Below, piece by piece: positions 52,884 through 60,588 of a DNA stretch of 64,000 nucleotides (position 1 is the first letter of the stretch; each line of letters opens with the position of its first letter). The stretch is taken from the NCBI RefSeq assembly GCF_008642315.1, contig NZ_CP029192.1:806001-870000 (forward strand), in the 5' to 3' direction. This stretch comes from Streptomyces venezuelae. GTDB taxonomy: Bacteria; Actinomycetota; Actinomycetes; Streptomycetales; Streptomycetaceae. The notes beneath the pieces were generated by a model, which was given only the letters and a program-made list of their open reading frames with translations, did not search any database and had not been told where the DNA came from. Both the position numbers and the translations under genes were made by a program.

Positions 52884-52972
52884 GACCGTTCGGCCCTTGA
52901 GTGAATCCGCGTTCCGCCGCGTATCGGAGGAGGAACAGCACTCCGCACCGACACGGAACGGCAGGGAACGCC

Positions 52973-53626
52973 ATGGGGCCCCTGGAGCGGCATCGTGACG
53001 CGGGCGCCTACGCGCTCGGCGTCCTGGACGCGGCGGACACCTTCCGCTTCGAGGATCACCTCATGGACTGTCCGGCGTGCCTGCTGGAGATCGACGAACT
53101 CCACACCGCGACGCTCCAGTTGGCGCTCTACGGCCGCGCCACCCCGGCTCCCGTGGAACCGTTCGCCGCGCCCTCCACCGGCCTCCTGGACCGCCTTCTG
53201 GGCCGGGCGGGGCGGCTTTCCGGGGAACGGCGCGGGCGTCGGCTGTGCGCGGTCGCCGTCGGCGCCGTCCTGGCCCTCGGCGTGCCCGCCGTCACCCTCA
53301 CGCCGGCGGACGGTCCGGGGCCGGTGCGGATCACCGCGCGTGACGCCCGCAGCGGGGTATCCGCGACGCTCACCGCCCGGGACCGGCCCTGGGGGTCGGA
53401 GATCGGGCTGACGGTGCGGGACACGGCGGGCGCGACGGCAGGCGGGCGGGTCTGCGAGCTGGTCGCCGTCGACGTCGACGGGTCCGAGCAGACCGTCATG
53501 TCGTGGCGGGTGCCCGCGCCGACGATGCACACGGAGGGCACCGCGGCCCTGCGCACCGCGCGGACCGACCGGTACGAGGTGCGCACGGCGCACGGGAAGC
53601 CGCTCCTGACCCTGCGGCGCCCATGA
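52973..53626 (+). CDS. Membrane anti-sigma factor (zinc type)
   Basis: A 217-residue protein with an N-terminal zinc-binding anti-sigma motif, HLMDCPAC (His29, Cys33, Cys36) plus His7, as in ZAS proteins that hold ECF sigma factors. A membrane helix (about 86-105) precedes an extracytoplasmic C-terminal domain. ATG 52973 has GGGAA upstream and places the motif correctly. No ECF sigma gene is adjacent; the partner may lie elsewhere. Convergent with the fpg-type gene. Confidence 0.82.
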   Translation: MGPLERHRDAGAYALGVLDAADTFRFEDHLMDCPACLLEIDELHTATLQLALYGRATPAPVEPFAAPSTGLLDRLLGRAGRLSGERRGRRLCAVAVGAVLALGVPAVTLTPADGPGPVRITARDARSGVSATLTARDRPWGSEIGLTVRDTAGATAGGRVCELVAVDVDGSEQTVMSWRVPAPTMHTEGTAALRTARTDRYEVRTAHGKPLLTLRRP

Positions 53627-53649
53627 CCTCGCGGCGCCCCTGACGCGCG

Positions 53650-54510
53650 CTATTTCAGCAGCTTCGACATCCTGCGGTCGGCGAGCGGTTTCCCGCCCGT
53701 CTGGCAGGTCGGGCAGTACTGCAGCGAGGAGTCGGCGAAGGACACCTCCCTGATCGTGTCGCCGCACACCGGGCACGGCTCGCCGGTGCGGCCGTGCACG
53801 CGCAGGCCGCTCTTCTTCTCCGCCTTGAGGCGGCCCGCCGCGACACCGCGCGAACGCTCCACCGCCTCGGTCAGCGTGGCCAGCAGCGCCACATGCAGCC
53901 CATGGACTTCCTCCTCGGTGAGGCGCGACGTGAGCCGGAACGGGGACATGCGGGCCGCGTGCAGGATCTCGTCGCTGTACGCGTTCCCGACGCCCGCGAT
54001 CAGGCTCTGGTCGCGCAACGCCCCCTTGATCTGCCGTCGTTCGCCCGCCAGGAGGTCCGCGAACCGCTTCTCGTCGAAGTCGGCGGCCAGCGGGTCGGGG
54101 CCGAGCCGTGCGATGCCGGGCAGTTCGAGTGGCGCCTTTGTGACGTACACCGCCAGGCGCTTCTGCGTGCCCGCCTCCGTGAGGTCGAAGCCCTCCCCCG
54201 TCGTCAGGGCGACGCGCAGCGCCAGCGGCCCCTTGCCGGGGCGCGGCAGGCCCTCCGGGACGCTGTCGTGCCAGCGCAGCCAGCCCGCGCGGGCGAGGTG
54301 GGTGACCAGGTGCGTCCCCTCGGCGTCGATGTCGAGGAACTTGCCATGCCGTTCCACTCCGGTGACGGTGCGGCCTTCGAGGGCGCCCGGCGGCGGGTCG
54401 TACGTCTTGAGGACGCTGACGGCGGTGGGCAGCACCCGCTCGATCTCCCGGCCGACCAGATGGTCCGTCAGGAACTCGCGCAGCGCTTCCACTTCTGGCA
54501 GTTCGGGCAC
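53650..54510 (-). CDS. Formamidopyrimidine-DNA glycosylase (Fpg/Nei family)
   Basis: A 286-residue DNA repair glycosylase. The N-terminus is MPELPEVE, with the catalytic Pro2 and Glu3. The helix-two-turn-helix region IAGVGNAYSDEILH is present, and the C-terminal zinc finger has CPVC and CPTC pairs. These features are diagnostic of Fpg/Nei enzymes that excise oxidised bases. Fpg versus Nei-type specificity cannot be decided by eye. It lies 10 bp downstream of the SpoIIE-type gene on the same strand. Confidence 0.93.
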   Translation of the reverse strand: MPELPEVEALREFLTDHLVGREIERVLPTAVSVLKTYDPPPGALEGRTVTGVERHGKFLDIDAEGTHLVTHLARAGWLRWHDSVPEGLPRPGKGPLALRVALTTGEGFDLTEAGTQKRLAVYVTKAPLELPGIARLGPDPLAADFDEKRFADLLAGERRQIKGALRDQSLIAGVGNAYSDEILHAARMSPFRLTSRLTEEEVHGLHVALLATLTEAVERSRGVAAGRLKAEKKSGLRVHGRTGEPCPVCGDTIREVSFADSSLQYCPTCQTGGKPLADRRMSKLLK

Positions 54511-54520
54511 GGCTCTTCCC

Positions 54521-56641
54521 TCACTCCCGCTCTTCCGGGTCGGGCACGACGAACTCGCACCACACGCACTTGCCGCCGCCGCGCGCCTCCACGCCCCACC
54601 CGTCCGCGAGCCGGTCCACGAGGAGCAGGCCGCGGCCCGACACCCCGGACTCGCCCGCGTCGCGGCGGCGGGGCAGGGCGCTCGACGAGTCCTCGACGTC
54701 GACGCGCAGCCGCCGGTCGGTGCCGGTCAGGACGCGCAGGGTCACGATCGCGGCCCCGTCGGTGTGCATGAGCGCGTTGGTGATCACCTCGTCGGCCACC
54801 AGCTCGATCTCGTCGGCGCGCTCGCCCGCGCCCCAGGCCCGCACCGCGGCGGTGATCATGTGCCGGGCCTCGGCGAGCGCCTCCGGGTCGCTGGGGGCGA
54901 CGTGCTGCTGGAGGCGGCCGCCGGAGCGGGGCGTGTCGTCGGTGCGGCGGCGCAGCAGCAGAAGCGCCGCGTCGTCGTCCCCGCCCCGGCCGTCGACGAT
55001 GCCGCAGAGCCGGTCGGCGAGCCGCTGCAGGTCGCGGGGTGCGACGGCGGCGAGATCCGCGAGGGCGCGCATGCCGTCGTCCAGGTCGGCGCCGGGCACT
55101 TCGACGAGGCCGTCGGTGCAGAGCAACAGGGTCTGTCCCTGGTCGAGTTCGAGGGTGGTGACGGGGTAGTCGAGGCGGCCGAACTCCGCCGAGAGGCCGA
55201 GGGGCAGGCCGCCTTCCACGGACACCCGGTGGCAGGAGCCGTCGGTGTGCTGAAGCAGCGGGTCGAGGTGTCCCGCACGGACGAGCTGGACGACTCCGGT
55301 GGACAGGTCGGCGTCGGCGTAGAGGCAGGTCGCGAAGCGGTCGGTGTCCAGTTCGTGGAGGAACCCGGAGGCGCGGGCCATGACGGTGGCGGGCGTGTGG
55401 CCCTCCGCGGCGTAGGCGCGCAGAACGATGCGGAGCTGGCCCATGACGGCGGCGGCGTGCGTGTCGTGGCCCTGGACGTCACCGATGACGGCGCCGACGT
55501 GGCCGCCCCCGGAGGGGGTGCCCCCAGGCAGCGGGATCACGTCGTACCAGTCGCCGCCGATGTCCCTTCCGAGAGCCGCCGAGCGGTACCGGACGGCGAT
55601 CTCCGCCCCCGGCACGCCGGGGATGGTGCGGGGCAGCATCGCCTGTTGGAGGCCCTGTGCGAGGTCTTTCTCCTGCTCGTAGAACATGGCGCGCTGCAGG
55701 CTCTGCGCGATGCTGCTGCCGAGGGCGACCAGGACGTTGCGTTCGTCCTCGGTGAAGCCCGTCTTGTCCTGGTAGAGCAGGCCGAGCACGCCGATGGGGC
55801 GGGCCTGCGCGATCAGGGGCAGATAGGCGGCGGCGGTGATGCCGAGCTCGCCGATGTGCGGCCAGAGCAGCGGGTAGGACTCGGCGAAGTCGTCGGCCGT
55901 CTCGATGTAGCGCGGCGCGAGGGTGCGGACGACCTCGCTCATCGGGTAGTCCTCGTCGACGCCCGTGAGGCGCGTGCCGGGCACGAAGCTGCCCGCGGGG
56001 CCCTCGGCGACCAGCCGGATGCGGCCTGCCTCGACGAGGCCCATCACCAGGTTCGACGCGCCCAGGTGGGCGAGGCCGTGGGTGTCGCGCAGGACGTCGA
56101 TGACGTCCCGGACCGTGCGGGCGTGCGCGAGCGCGGCCGTGGTGCCCTGGACGAGGCTCGTGGTGCGGCGGCGCTCCGCCTCGTCGTCGGCGCGCTCGCG
56201 CAGTGCGGCCGGGCTGTCGCCGAGCTCCCGGGTGGCGTCCCTGACGAGGCCCACGATGCGGCGCGGGCGGCCCGTGGCGTCCCGCTGGATGCAGCCCTGC
56301 GTGTGGGTCCAGCGCAGGGTCCCGGTGTGGCAGCGGATCCGGAAGTACGCGCCGTACGTCTCGCTGCCGTCCTTCAGGGCGTGCGAGACGATCTGGTCCA
56401 GGCGGTGCGCCTCGACGGTCGGCACGCGGAAGGCGAGGGTCTCGGGCCGGTTGTCGTACTGCTCGGGGCGTACGTCGAAGACCTCGTGGGCGGTGGCGTC
56501 CATCGTCATGAGGCCCGTGTCGAGGTCCCAGTCGAAGCGGCCCGTGCGCAGCGCGGCCCCGTACAGCGCGAGGAAACAGCCGGACGGTTCCCCGGCCGGC
56601 TGCCGCCCGCAGCGGCATGGTCCCGCCGGGTCGTGCTCCAT
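54521..56641 (-). CDS. PAS-GAF-SpoIIE phosphatase with HATPase domain
   Basis: A 706-residue regulator. Approximate domains: PAS (35-135), GAF (190-330), SpoIIE/PP2C phosphatase (345-560; DIGGDWYDVIPL and VGAVIGDVQGHDTHAAAVMGQLR, with a late CTDGLVE motif), and a C-terminal HATPase of the anti-sigma kinase type (575-700; ELVADEVITNALMHT, GVSGRGLLLVDRLADGWG). Such proteins act in partner-switching networks that control alternative sigma factors. The gene starts about 88 bp downstream of a perfect StrR-type box (56729), so it may be under control of the adjacent StrR-like regulator; this is not a usual member of such regulons. Confidence 0.92.
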   Translation of the reverse strand: MEHDPAGPCRCGRQPAGEPSGCFLALYGAALRTGRFDWDLDTGLMTMDATAHEVFDVRPEQYDNRPETLAFRVPTVEAHRLDQIVSHALKDGSETYGAYFRIRCHTGTLRWTHTQGCIQRDATGRPRRIVGLVRDATRELGDSPAALRERADDEAERRRTTSLVQGTTAALAHARTVRDVIDVLRDTHGLAHLGASNLVMGLVEAGRIRLVAEGPAGSFVPGTRLTGVDEDYPMSEVVRTLAPRYIETADDFAESYPLLWPHIGELGITAAAYLPLIAQARPIGVLGLLYQDKTGFTEDERNVLVALGSSIAQSLQRAMFYEQEKDLAQGLQQAMLPRTIPGVPGAEIAVRYRSAALGRDIGGDWYDVIPLPGGTPSGGGHVGAVIGDVQGHDTHAAAVMGQLRIVLRAYAAEGHTPATVMARASGFLHELDTDRFATCLYADADLSTGVVQLVRAGHLDPLLQHTDGSCHRVSVEGGLPLGLSAEFGRLDYPVTTLELDQGQTLLLCTDGLVEVPGADLDDGMRALADLAAVAPRDLQRLADRLCGIVDGRGGDDDAALLLLRRRTDDTPRSGGRLQQHVAPSDPEALAEARHMITAAVRAWGAGERADEIELVADEVITNALMHTDGAAIVTLRVLTGTDRRLRVDVEDSSSALPRRRDAGESGVSGRGLLLVDRLADGWGVEARGGGKCVWCEFVVPDPEERE

Positions 56642-56728
56642 GGGATCACGCTAGGCGGAGGCTCCCGCCGCCGCACGCGGGAGCACGGCGCCCGGGGCGG
56701 GGCGCGGGGACGGCGGGCAGGGCTCCGC

Positions 56729-56757
56729 CGTCCAACCGCGGGCCCCGCCCACTTGGA
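56729..56757. promoter_or_regulatory. Predicted StrR/Bbr-type operator, second copy
   Basis: GTCCAA (56729-56734) and TTGGAC (56752-56757) are separated by exactly 17 bases, as in the box at 11149. The site lies in the 173-bp gap between the StrR-like gene and the SpoIIE-type gene, upstream of the latter. It is the first unit of a 36-bp tandem duplication; the second unit is mutated in both arms. Confidence 0.7.
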
Positions 56758-56805
56758 CACCGTGCGGCCGACCGCGGGCCCCGCTCACCCGGACACCGTG
56801 CGGCG
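56734..56805. repeat. Two tandem 36-bp units
   Basis: Units 56734-56769 and 56770-56805 match at 32 of 36 bases. The first overlaps the predicted StrR box. The differences include TTGGAC changed to CCGGAC in the second unit. Confidence 0.75.
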
Positions 56806-56814
56806 GAGCAGCGG

Positions 56815-57795
56815 TTACGCCGTCTCCGCGACCTTGCTCTGGACCCGCACCGCCACCTCCGTCCACATCTCCGCGCTCTCCCCCGCCAGGTAGGCGACGA
56901 TGCCCCGGCAGTGCGGCGGGACCTTCTCGATGATCTGGTCCCACTCCTCCATGCTGATCGTGTGGATGTTGAGCAGCCGCAGCAGGGTGCGGCCGATCTC
57001 GCTGAAGCGCAGCGCGGGGTCGGCCTTGAGGCGCTTGACCGCCGCGGCACGGTCCTGGGCCGCGTCCCGGTCGGGCACGGCCGAGGGGCGGGCGACCCGC
57101 GGTGCCGCGACGTGGCTGTCGTGGTCGGTCCGCTTCCCGCGCCGCGGGACGGGGTCCTCGCCGCGCATCATGCGGTTGCGTACGTCCCGTACCGTCTCCG
57201 GCGAGATGGCGGCGACCCGGGCCACCTGGCGCAGCGACAGGGCGGGGTTCCGGGCGATGAGCTCGCTGGCGACCCTGCGCCCTTCGGCGCCGTTGATGGG
57301 CCGCACACGGCCGTCGTGGCCGATCCTGCTCTCCTCGCCGTCCCTGCCGCCCGGCGCGCGCCTGCGGATGTCCGCGACGGTGCCGGGCGCGATGCCGCTG
57401 ACCGAGGCGATCATCCGGTCCGACCACTGGGGGTGGGTGGCGATGATGCGGGCGGCCGCCCGCTTGCGGTCGGCCGTGGTCAGCGGCAGGCCGTGGGTGA
57501 CGTTGGACTCGACGGCCAGGACGAAGGCGTCGTCCTCCGCCCCGTCGAAGTACTTCACTGCGATCTTGCGCTGCCCCTGGAGTTCGGCGGCGCGCAGGCG
57601 GTGCAGTCCGTCGATGACCCGCATCGTCGGGCGGTGCACCGTGATGGGCGGCAGCGGGGTCTGTACGACCGCCAGTGCCTGGACGTGCTCCGGATCGACT
57701 CCGGCCGTCCGCGGTGAGTCAGCCGTCGAAAGCGAGCCGATCTCGACTTCGACGACCATTAATCGGTCGATCTCTGCGTGCTCGGGTGTTGCCAA
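56815..57795 (-). CDS. StrR/Bbr-family pathway regulator
   Basis: A 326-residue transcriptional activator with the ParB-N-like domain of the StrR family (GVDPEHVQALA, LPPITVHRPTMRVIDGLHRLRAAELQG, NVTHGLPLTTADRKRAAARIIATHPQWSDR). One helix-turn-helix lies near 150-170 (IASVSGIAPGTVADIRRR) and a second HTH-like segment near 195-215 (RQVARVAAISPETVRDVRNR). In glycopeptide-type clusters such proteins bind GTCCAR-N17-TTGGAC and activate Dpg and Hpg genes; matching boxes are at 11149 and 56729. The TTG start at 57795 follows GAGGGGGAG. Codon 12 is TTA, directly before an in-frame ATG at 57759, so bldA control depends on which start is used. Confidence 0.88.
   Translation of the reverse strand: MATPEHAEIDRLMVVEVEIGSLSTADSPRTAGVDPEHVQALAVVQTPLPPITVHRPTMRVIDGLHRLRAAELQGQRKIAVKYFDGAEDDAFVLAVESNVTHGLPLTTADRKRAAARIIATHPQWSDRMIASVSGIAPGTVADIRRRAPGGRDGEESRIGHDGRVRPINGAEGRRVASELIARNPALSLRQVARVAAISPETVRDVRNRMMRGEDPVPRRGKRTDHDSHVAAPRVARPSAVPDRDAAQDRAAAVKRLKADPALRFSEIGRTLLRLLNIHTISMEEWDQIIEKVPPHCRGIVAYLAGESAEMWTEVAVRVQSKVAETA
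57760..57762 (-). promoter_or_regulatory. TTA codon in the StrR-like gene
   Basis: Codon 12 from the TTG start is TTA, and the next codon is ATG (57759). If translation begins at TTG 57795, production of this regulator needs the bldA tRNA. If it begins at the ATG, the TTA is bypassed. Confidence 0.75.
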
Positions 57796-58006
57796 CTCAA
57801 CTCCCCCTCAAGCTCTGATGTTCCCCCGTGTGCGTGTCCCGGCATGCCGACCGGTCACGCCACACCGCCGCGCCGCGTACGCGTTCGCCCTTGGTCGAGG
57901 GCCCTGAAGTGAACGCGTTGCGCGCTCTGCGGGTGTGTTCTCCCGGATCACGGCGAAAGGTGCGGCGCGCACGGGTGCGCCCTTCGCCGTCTTCAACCAC
58001 CGCATC

Positions 58007-58032
58007 CGGATTCCGGGAATTCACGGAATCCG
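58007..58032. promoter_or_regulatory. Perfect 9-N8-9 inverted repeat between DAHP synthase and the StrR-like gene
   Basis: CGGATTCCG (58007-58015) and CGGAATCCG (58024-58032) flank 8 bases. The dyad lies about 109 bp after the DAHP synthase stop and 212 bp before the StrR-like start, within a 345-bp gap (57796-58140). It may be a terminator for DAHP synthase or an operator for the regulator. Nothing else in the gap is recognisable; a 75-codon frame at 57797-58024 is not convincing. Confidence 0.6.
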
Positions 58033-58140
58033 TACCGTCGGGCCGCGGAATGCATTTCCACGGCCGGTCATGTTCACCTTAACAACGCGTTTTCCGGCCT
58101 GGTACCCCTCACTAGTGGCACGCCACGGGCCGCGCCACCC

Positions 58141-59193
58141 CTATTCACCCCTACCGGCCTGCGCACCGGCCGCGGACCGCGCGAGGGTGCGGCCCATCAG
58201 CGGCGACAGGGCCCGGACGGCGTACGCCACGTCGTCGATCTCGGTCCGCGTGAGGGCCTGGTCGCCGTCGCAGAGTGCGGTCCCCGGCTCGGGGTGCACG
58301 TCGATCATGACGCCGTCCGCGCCGGCGGCGAGCGCGGCGCGGGTCAGCGGAAGGACGAGGTCCCGGCGGCCGCCCGAGTGCGAGGGGTCCACGATGACCG
58401 GCAGGTGGGAGAGGCGCTGGACGACCGGTACGGCGCTGATGTCCAGGGTGTTGCGGGTGGCGGTCTCGAAGGTGCGGATGCCGCGCTCGCAGAGCACGAT
58501 GTCGAGGTTGCCGCGCTGGGCGATGTATTCGGCGGCCATCAGCCACTCCTCGACGGTGGCGCCGAAGCCGCGCTTGAGCAGCACGGGCCTGCCCGCCGCG
58601 CCCACCTCCTGGAGCAGGGCGAAGTTGTGCATGTTGCGGGTGCCGATCTGCAGCATGTCGGCGTAGGGAGCGACGAGTTCGACGCTGGCCGGGTCGATGA
58701 CCTCGGTCACCACGGGCAGCCCCGTCTCGTCCCGCACGTCGGCGAGGATGCGCAGTCCGCTCTCGCCGAGCCCCTGGTAGGCGTACGGCGACGTGCGCGG
58801 CTTGAAGGCACCGCCCCTGAGGAGCGAGGCGCCGGCCGCCTTGGCCATGCGCGCGGCGGCGAGGGTCTGCGAGGGGGTCTCCACCGCGCAGGGTCCCGCG
58901 ATCACCGTCAGCGTGCCGGGGCCGATGGGGACGCCGGCCACGCTCACCACGGAGCGGTCGAGGTGGTGTTCCCTGCTGACCAGCTTGTACAGCGCCGAGA
59001 TGCGCACGACGTCCAGGACTCCGCGCAGGTGGGCGAGGTTCAGGGCGCCGAAAGCGGCCACGTCCCCTACGAGCCCGACGATGGTGCGGGTCACGCCCCG
59101 GCTGACGAACGCGTCCCCGCCTGCCGTGCGCACCAGATCGACGACGGCGTCCACATCGCGCTGCGTGGCCTCGGGGGCCATCACGACAACCAA
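58141..59193 (-). CDS. 3-Deoxy-7-phosphoheptulonate (DAHP) synthase
   Basis: A 350-residue enzyme condensing phosphoenolpyruvate and erythrose 4-phosphate at the entry of the shikimate pathway. The KDO8P-synthase-like core is clear (VIAGPCAVETPSQ, LLRGGAFKPRTSPYAYQG, VTEVIDPASVE, QIGTRNMHNFALLQEVG, CERGIRTFE, VIVDPSHSGGRRDLVLPL, MIDVHPEPGTALCDGDQAL). The N-terminus resembles the ferredoxin-like regulatory domain. A second, cluster-linked copy beside a StrR-like regulator would raise aromatic flux for Hpg, as in glycopeptide clusters. TTG 59193 follows GGGAGGA; ATG 59181 is possible. Confidence 0.93.
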   Translation of the reverse strand: MVVVMAPEATQRDVDAVVDLVRTAGGDAFVSRGVTRTIVGLVGDVAAFGALNLAHLRGVLDVVRISALYKLVSREHHLDRSVVSVAGVPIGPGTLTVIAGPCAVETPSQTLAAARMAKAAGASLLRGGAFKPRTSPYAYQGLGESGLRILADVRDETGLPVVTEVIDPASVELVAPYADMLQIGTRNMHNFALLQEVGAAGRPVLLKRGFGATVEEWLMAAEYIAQRGNLDIVLCERGIRTFETATRNTLDISAVPVVQRLSHLPVIVDPSHSGGRRDLVLPLTRAALAAGADGVMIDVHPEPGTALCDGDQALTRTEIDDVAYAVRALSPLMGRTLARSAAGAQAGRGE

Positions 59194-59251
59194 GGGTTCC
59201 TCCCGGGCATGAGGCCGCGACGACGAGCGGGACCGATCGCGGATACGTGAT

Positions 59252-59299
59252 ATTCCCCGGAATTGTCTCGGGCCCGTCGTGCGGGACCCTTCGGGGAAT
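59252..59299. promoter_or_regulatory. Large inverted repeat in the DAHP synthase leader
   Basis: ATTCCCCG (59252-59259) pairs with CGGGGAAT (59292-59299), with a further GC-rich hairpin nested inside. It lies in the 146-bp gap between the kinase and DAHP synthase genes, both leftward. It may terminate the kinase transcript or form a leader hairpin of the synthase gene. No leader peptide rich in aromatic codons is seen. Confidence 0.5.
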
Positions 59300-59339
59300 T
59301 ACGTCGGGCGACCACGGTAGGAGGTGTCCGTGCCATTCC

Positions 59340-60581
59340 TCAATGAAGTCCGGTCCTCTTGTCCAACTGCCCAATATCTTCGGCACCTTCACGTGGATCT
59401 CCGGTCCGTGCCGGGAAGGCGACTTCCACGGCGAGTCCACCGTCGGGGCGTGCGCGGACGCTGATCACCGCGTCGTGGGCGAGGGCGATGGCGTGCACGA
59501 TCGCGAGGCCGAGGCCGGGGTGGCCGTCGGCGGCCGTTCGGCCGGGGCTCCGGAAGGGTTCGAAGAGCCGGTTCACCTGCTCGGGCGCGACGCGATCGCC
59601 GGTGTTGGCGACGGAGAGGACGGCGTGCCCGCCCCGTACGGCGGTGCTGATCTCCACCCGGCCGCCGGGGCGGTTGTGGCCCACCGCGTTGTCCACGAGG
59701 CAGGAGGCGAGCCGCTGGACGAGCGCCGGGTCACCCGTGACGGGCGCGGGCCCGACGGCCGCCGCCACCTTCAGTCCGAGGCGCTCGCTGTCCGGGCGCG
59801 CGACGTGCAGCGCCGACTCGGTCAGGGGCGCGAGGTCCAGCTCCTCGCGGTGGACGAGGCCTCGGTGACTGCCCGCGAGCGCCAGCAGGGACTCCAGGAG
59901 GTGGGCCTGCCGCTCGCTGATCTCCAGGAGCCGCTCGGAGTTCGCGCGAAACGTTTCCGCGGTGGCGTCGCGGTCGACGAGCGTCTCCCGCAGCAGCCGG
60001 CGCTCCTGGGTGAGCGGGGCGCGCAGGGCGTTGGCTGCGTCGGCGACGAATCGCCGGTGGGAGTCGAGGGCCCCTTCCAGGCGGCCGAGGAGCCCGTCCA
60101 CGGTGTCGGCCAGCTCCTTGAGCTCGTCGGCCGGTCCCGCGACGGCGAGCCGCTCGTGGAGGGTGTGCGCGGAGATGTGCCGGACGGTGCCGGTCATCGC
60201 CCGCAGCGGGCGCAGCACACGCCGGGCGACCAGCCGGCCGAGGACGGCCGAGACCACCAGCATGACGGCGAGCGCGACACCGGACTGCATGAGCAACTGC
60301 CGCAACTGGTCGGCGTGCTGACGAACCGCCTGCTCCTGGAGCAGCGCGAAGACGTCGCCGGAGCCGGCCGTCGGCCGCACACCGGGGAGCCCCCCGCCGG
60401 AGCGGCCGCCGCTCACATCCGTCCCCGCGTCCGCGCCCGCCCCGTCGACGAGGACGCGGTCCGCGGGGAAGCGCAGGACGAGCAGATACGTGAGCGCGAG
60501 CAGGACCGCCCCGGAGGCGACGAGCAGCGCGCCGTACAGCAGCGTGAGGCGTACGCCCGCACGCCGCGAGGGCAGGTGCAT
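59340..60581 (-). CDS. Degenerate sensor kinase of TCS 2 (His replaced by Asn)
   Basis: A 413-residue membrane protein built as a histidine kinase: two membrane segments (about 10-34 and 90-115), HAMP-like linker, dimerisation helices and an ATPase domain. The H-box reads AANALRAPL; the phospho-accepting His is Asn184 and the next Glu is Ala, so it cannot autophosphorylate in the usual way. The N-box (CLVDNAVGHN), a G1-like VANTG and G2 (GLGLAIV) are kept. ATG 60581 follows GAGGGG just after its regulator gene. It aligns along its length with the intact kinase at 1-1401, which has His in this place. Confidence 0.92.
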   Translation of the reverse strand: MHLPSRRAGVRLTLLYGALLVASGAVLLALTYLLVLRFPADRVLVDGAGADAGTDVSGGRSGGGLPGVRPTAGSGDVFALLQEQAVRQHADQLRQLLMQSGVALAVMLVVSAVLGRLVARRVLRPLRAMTGTVRHISAHTLHERLAVAGPADELKELADTVDGLLGRLEGALDSHRRFVADAANALRAPLTQERRLLRETLVDRDATAETFRANSERLLEISERQAHLLESLLALAGSHRGLVHREELDLAPLTESALHVARPDSERLGLKVAAAVGPAPVTGDPALVQRLASCLVDNAVGHNRPGGRVEISTAVRGGHAVLSVANTGDRVAPEQVNRLFEPFRSPGRTAADGHPGLGLAIVHAIALAHDAVISVRARPDGGLAVEVAFPARTGDPREGAEDIGQLDKRTGLH

Positions 60582-60588
60582 GGGCCCC

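Noticed and set aside
57797..58024. A 75-codon minus-strand frame between DAHP synthase and the StrR-like gene
   Set aside because: The translation is Arg-rich and low-complexity, no ribosome site is clear, and it overlaps the likely regulator promoter.
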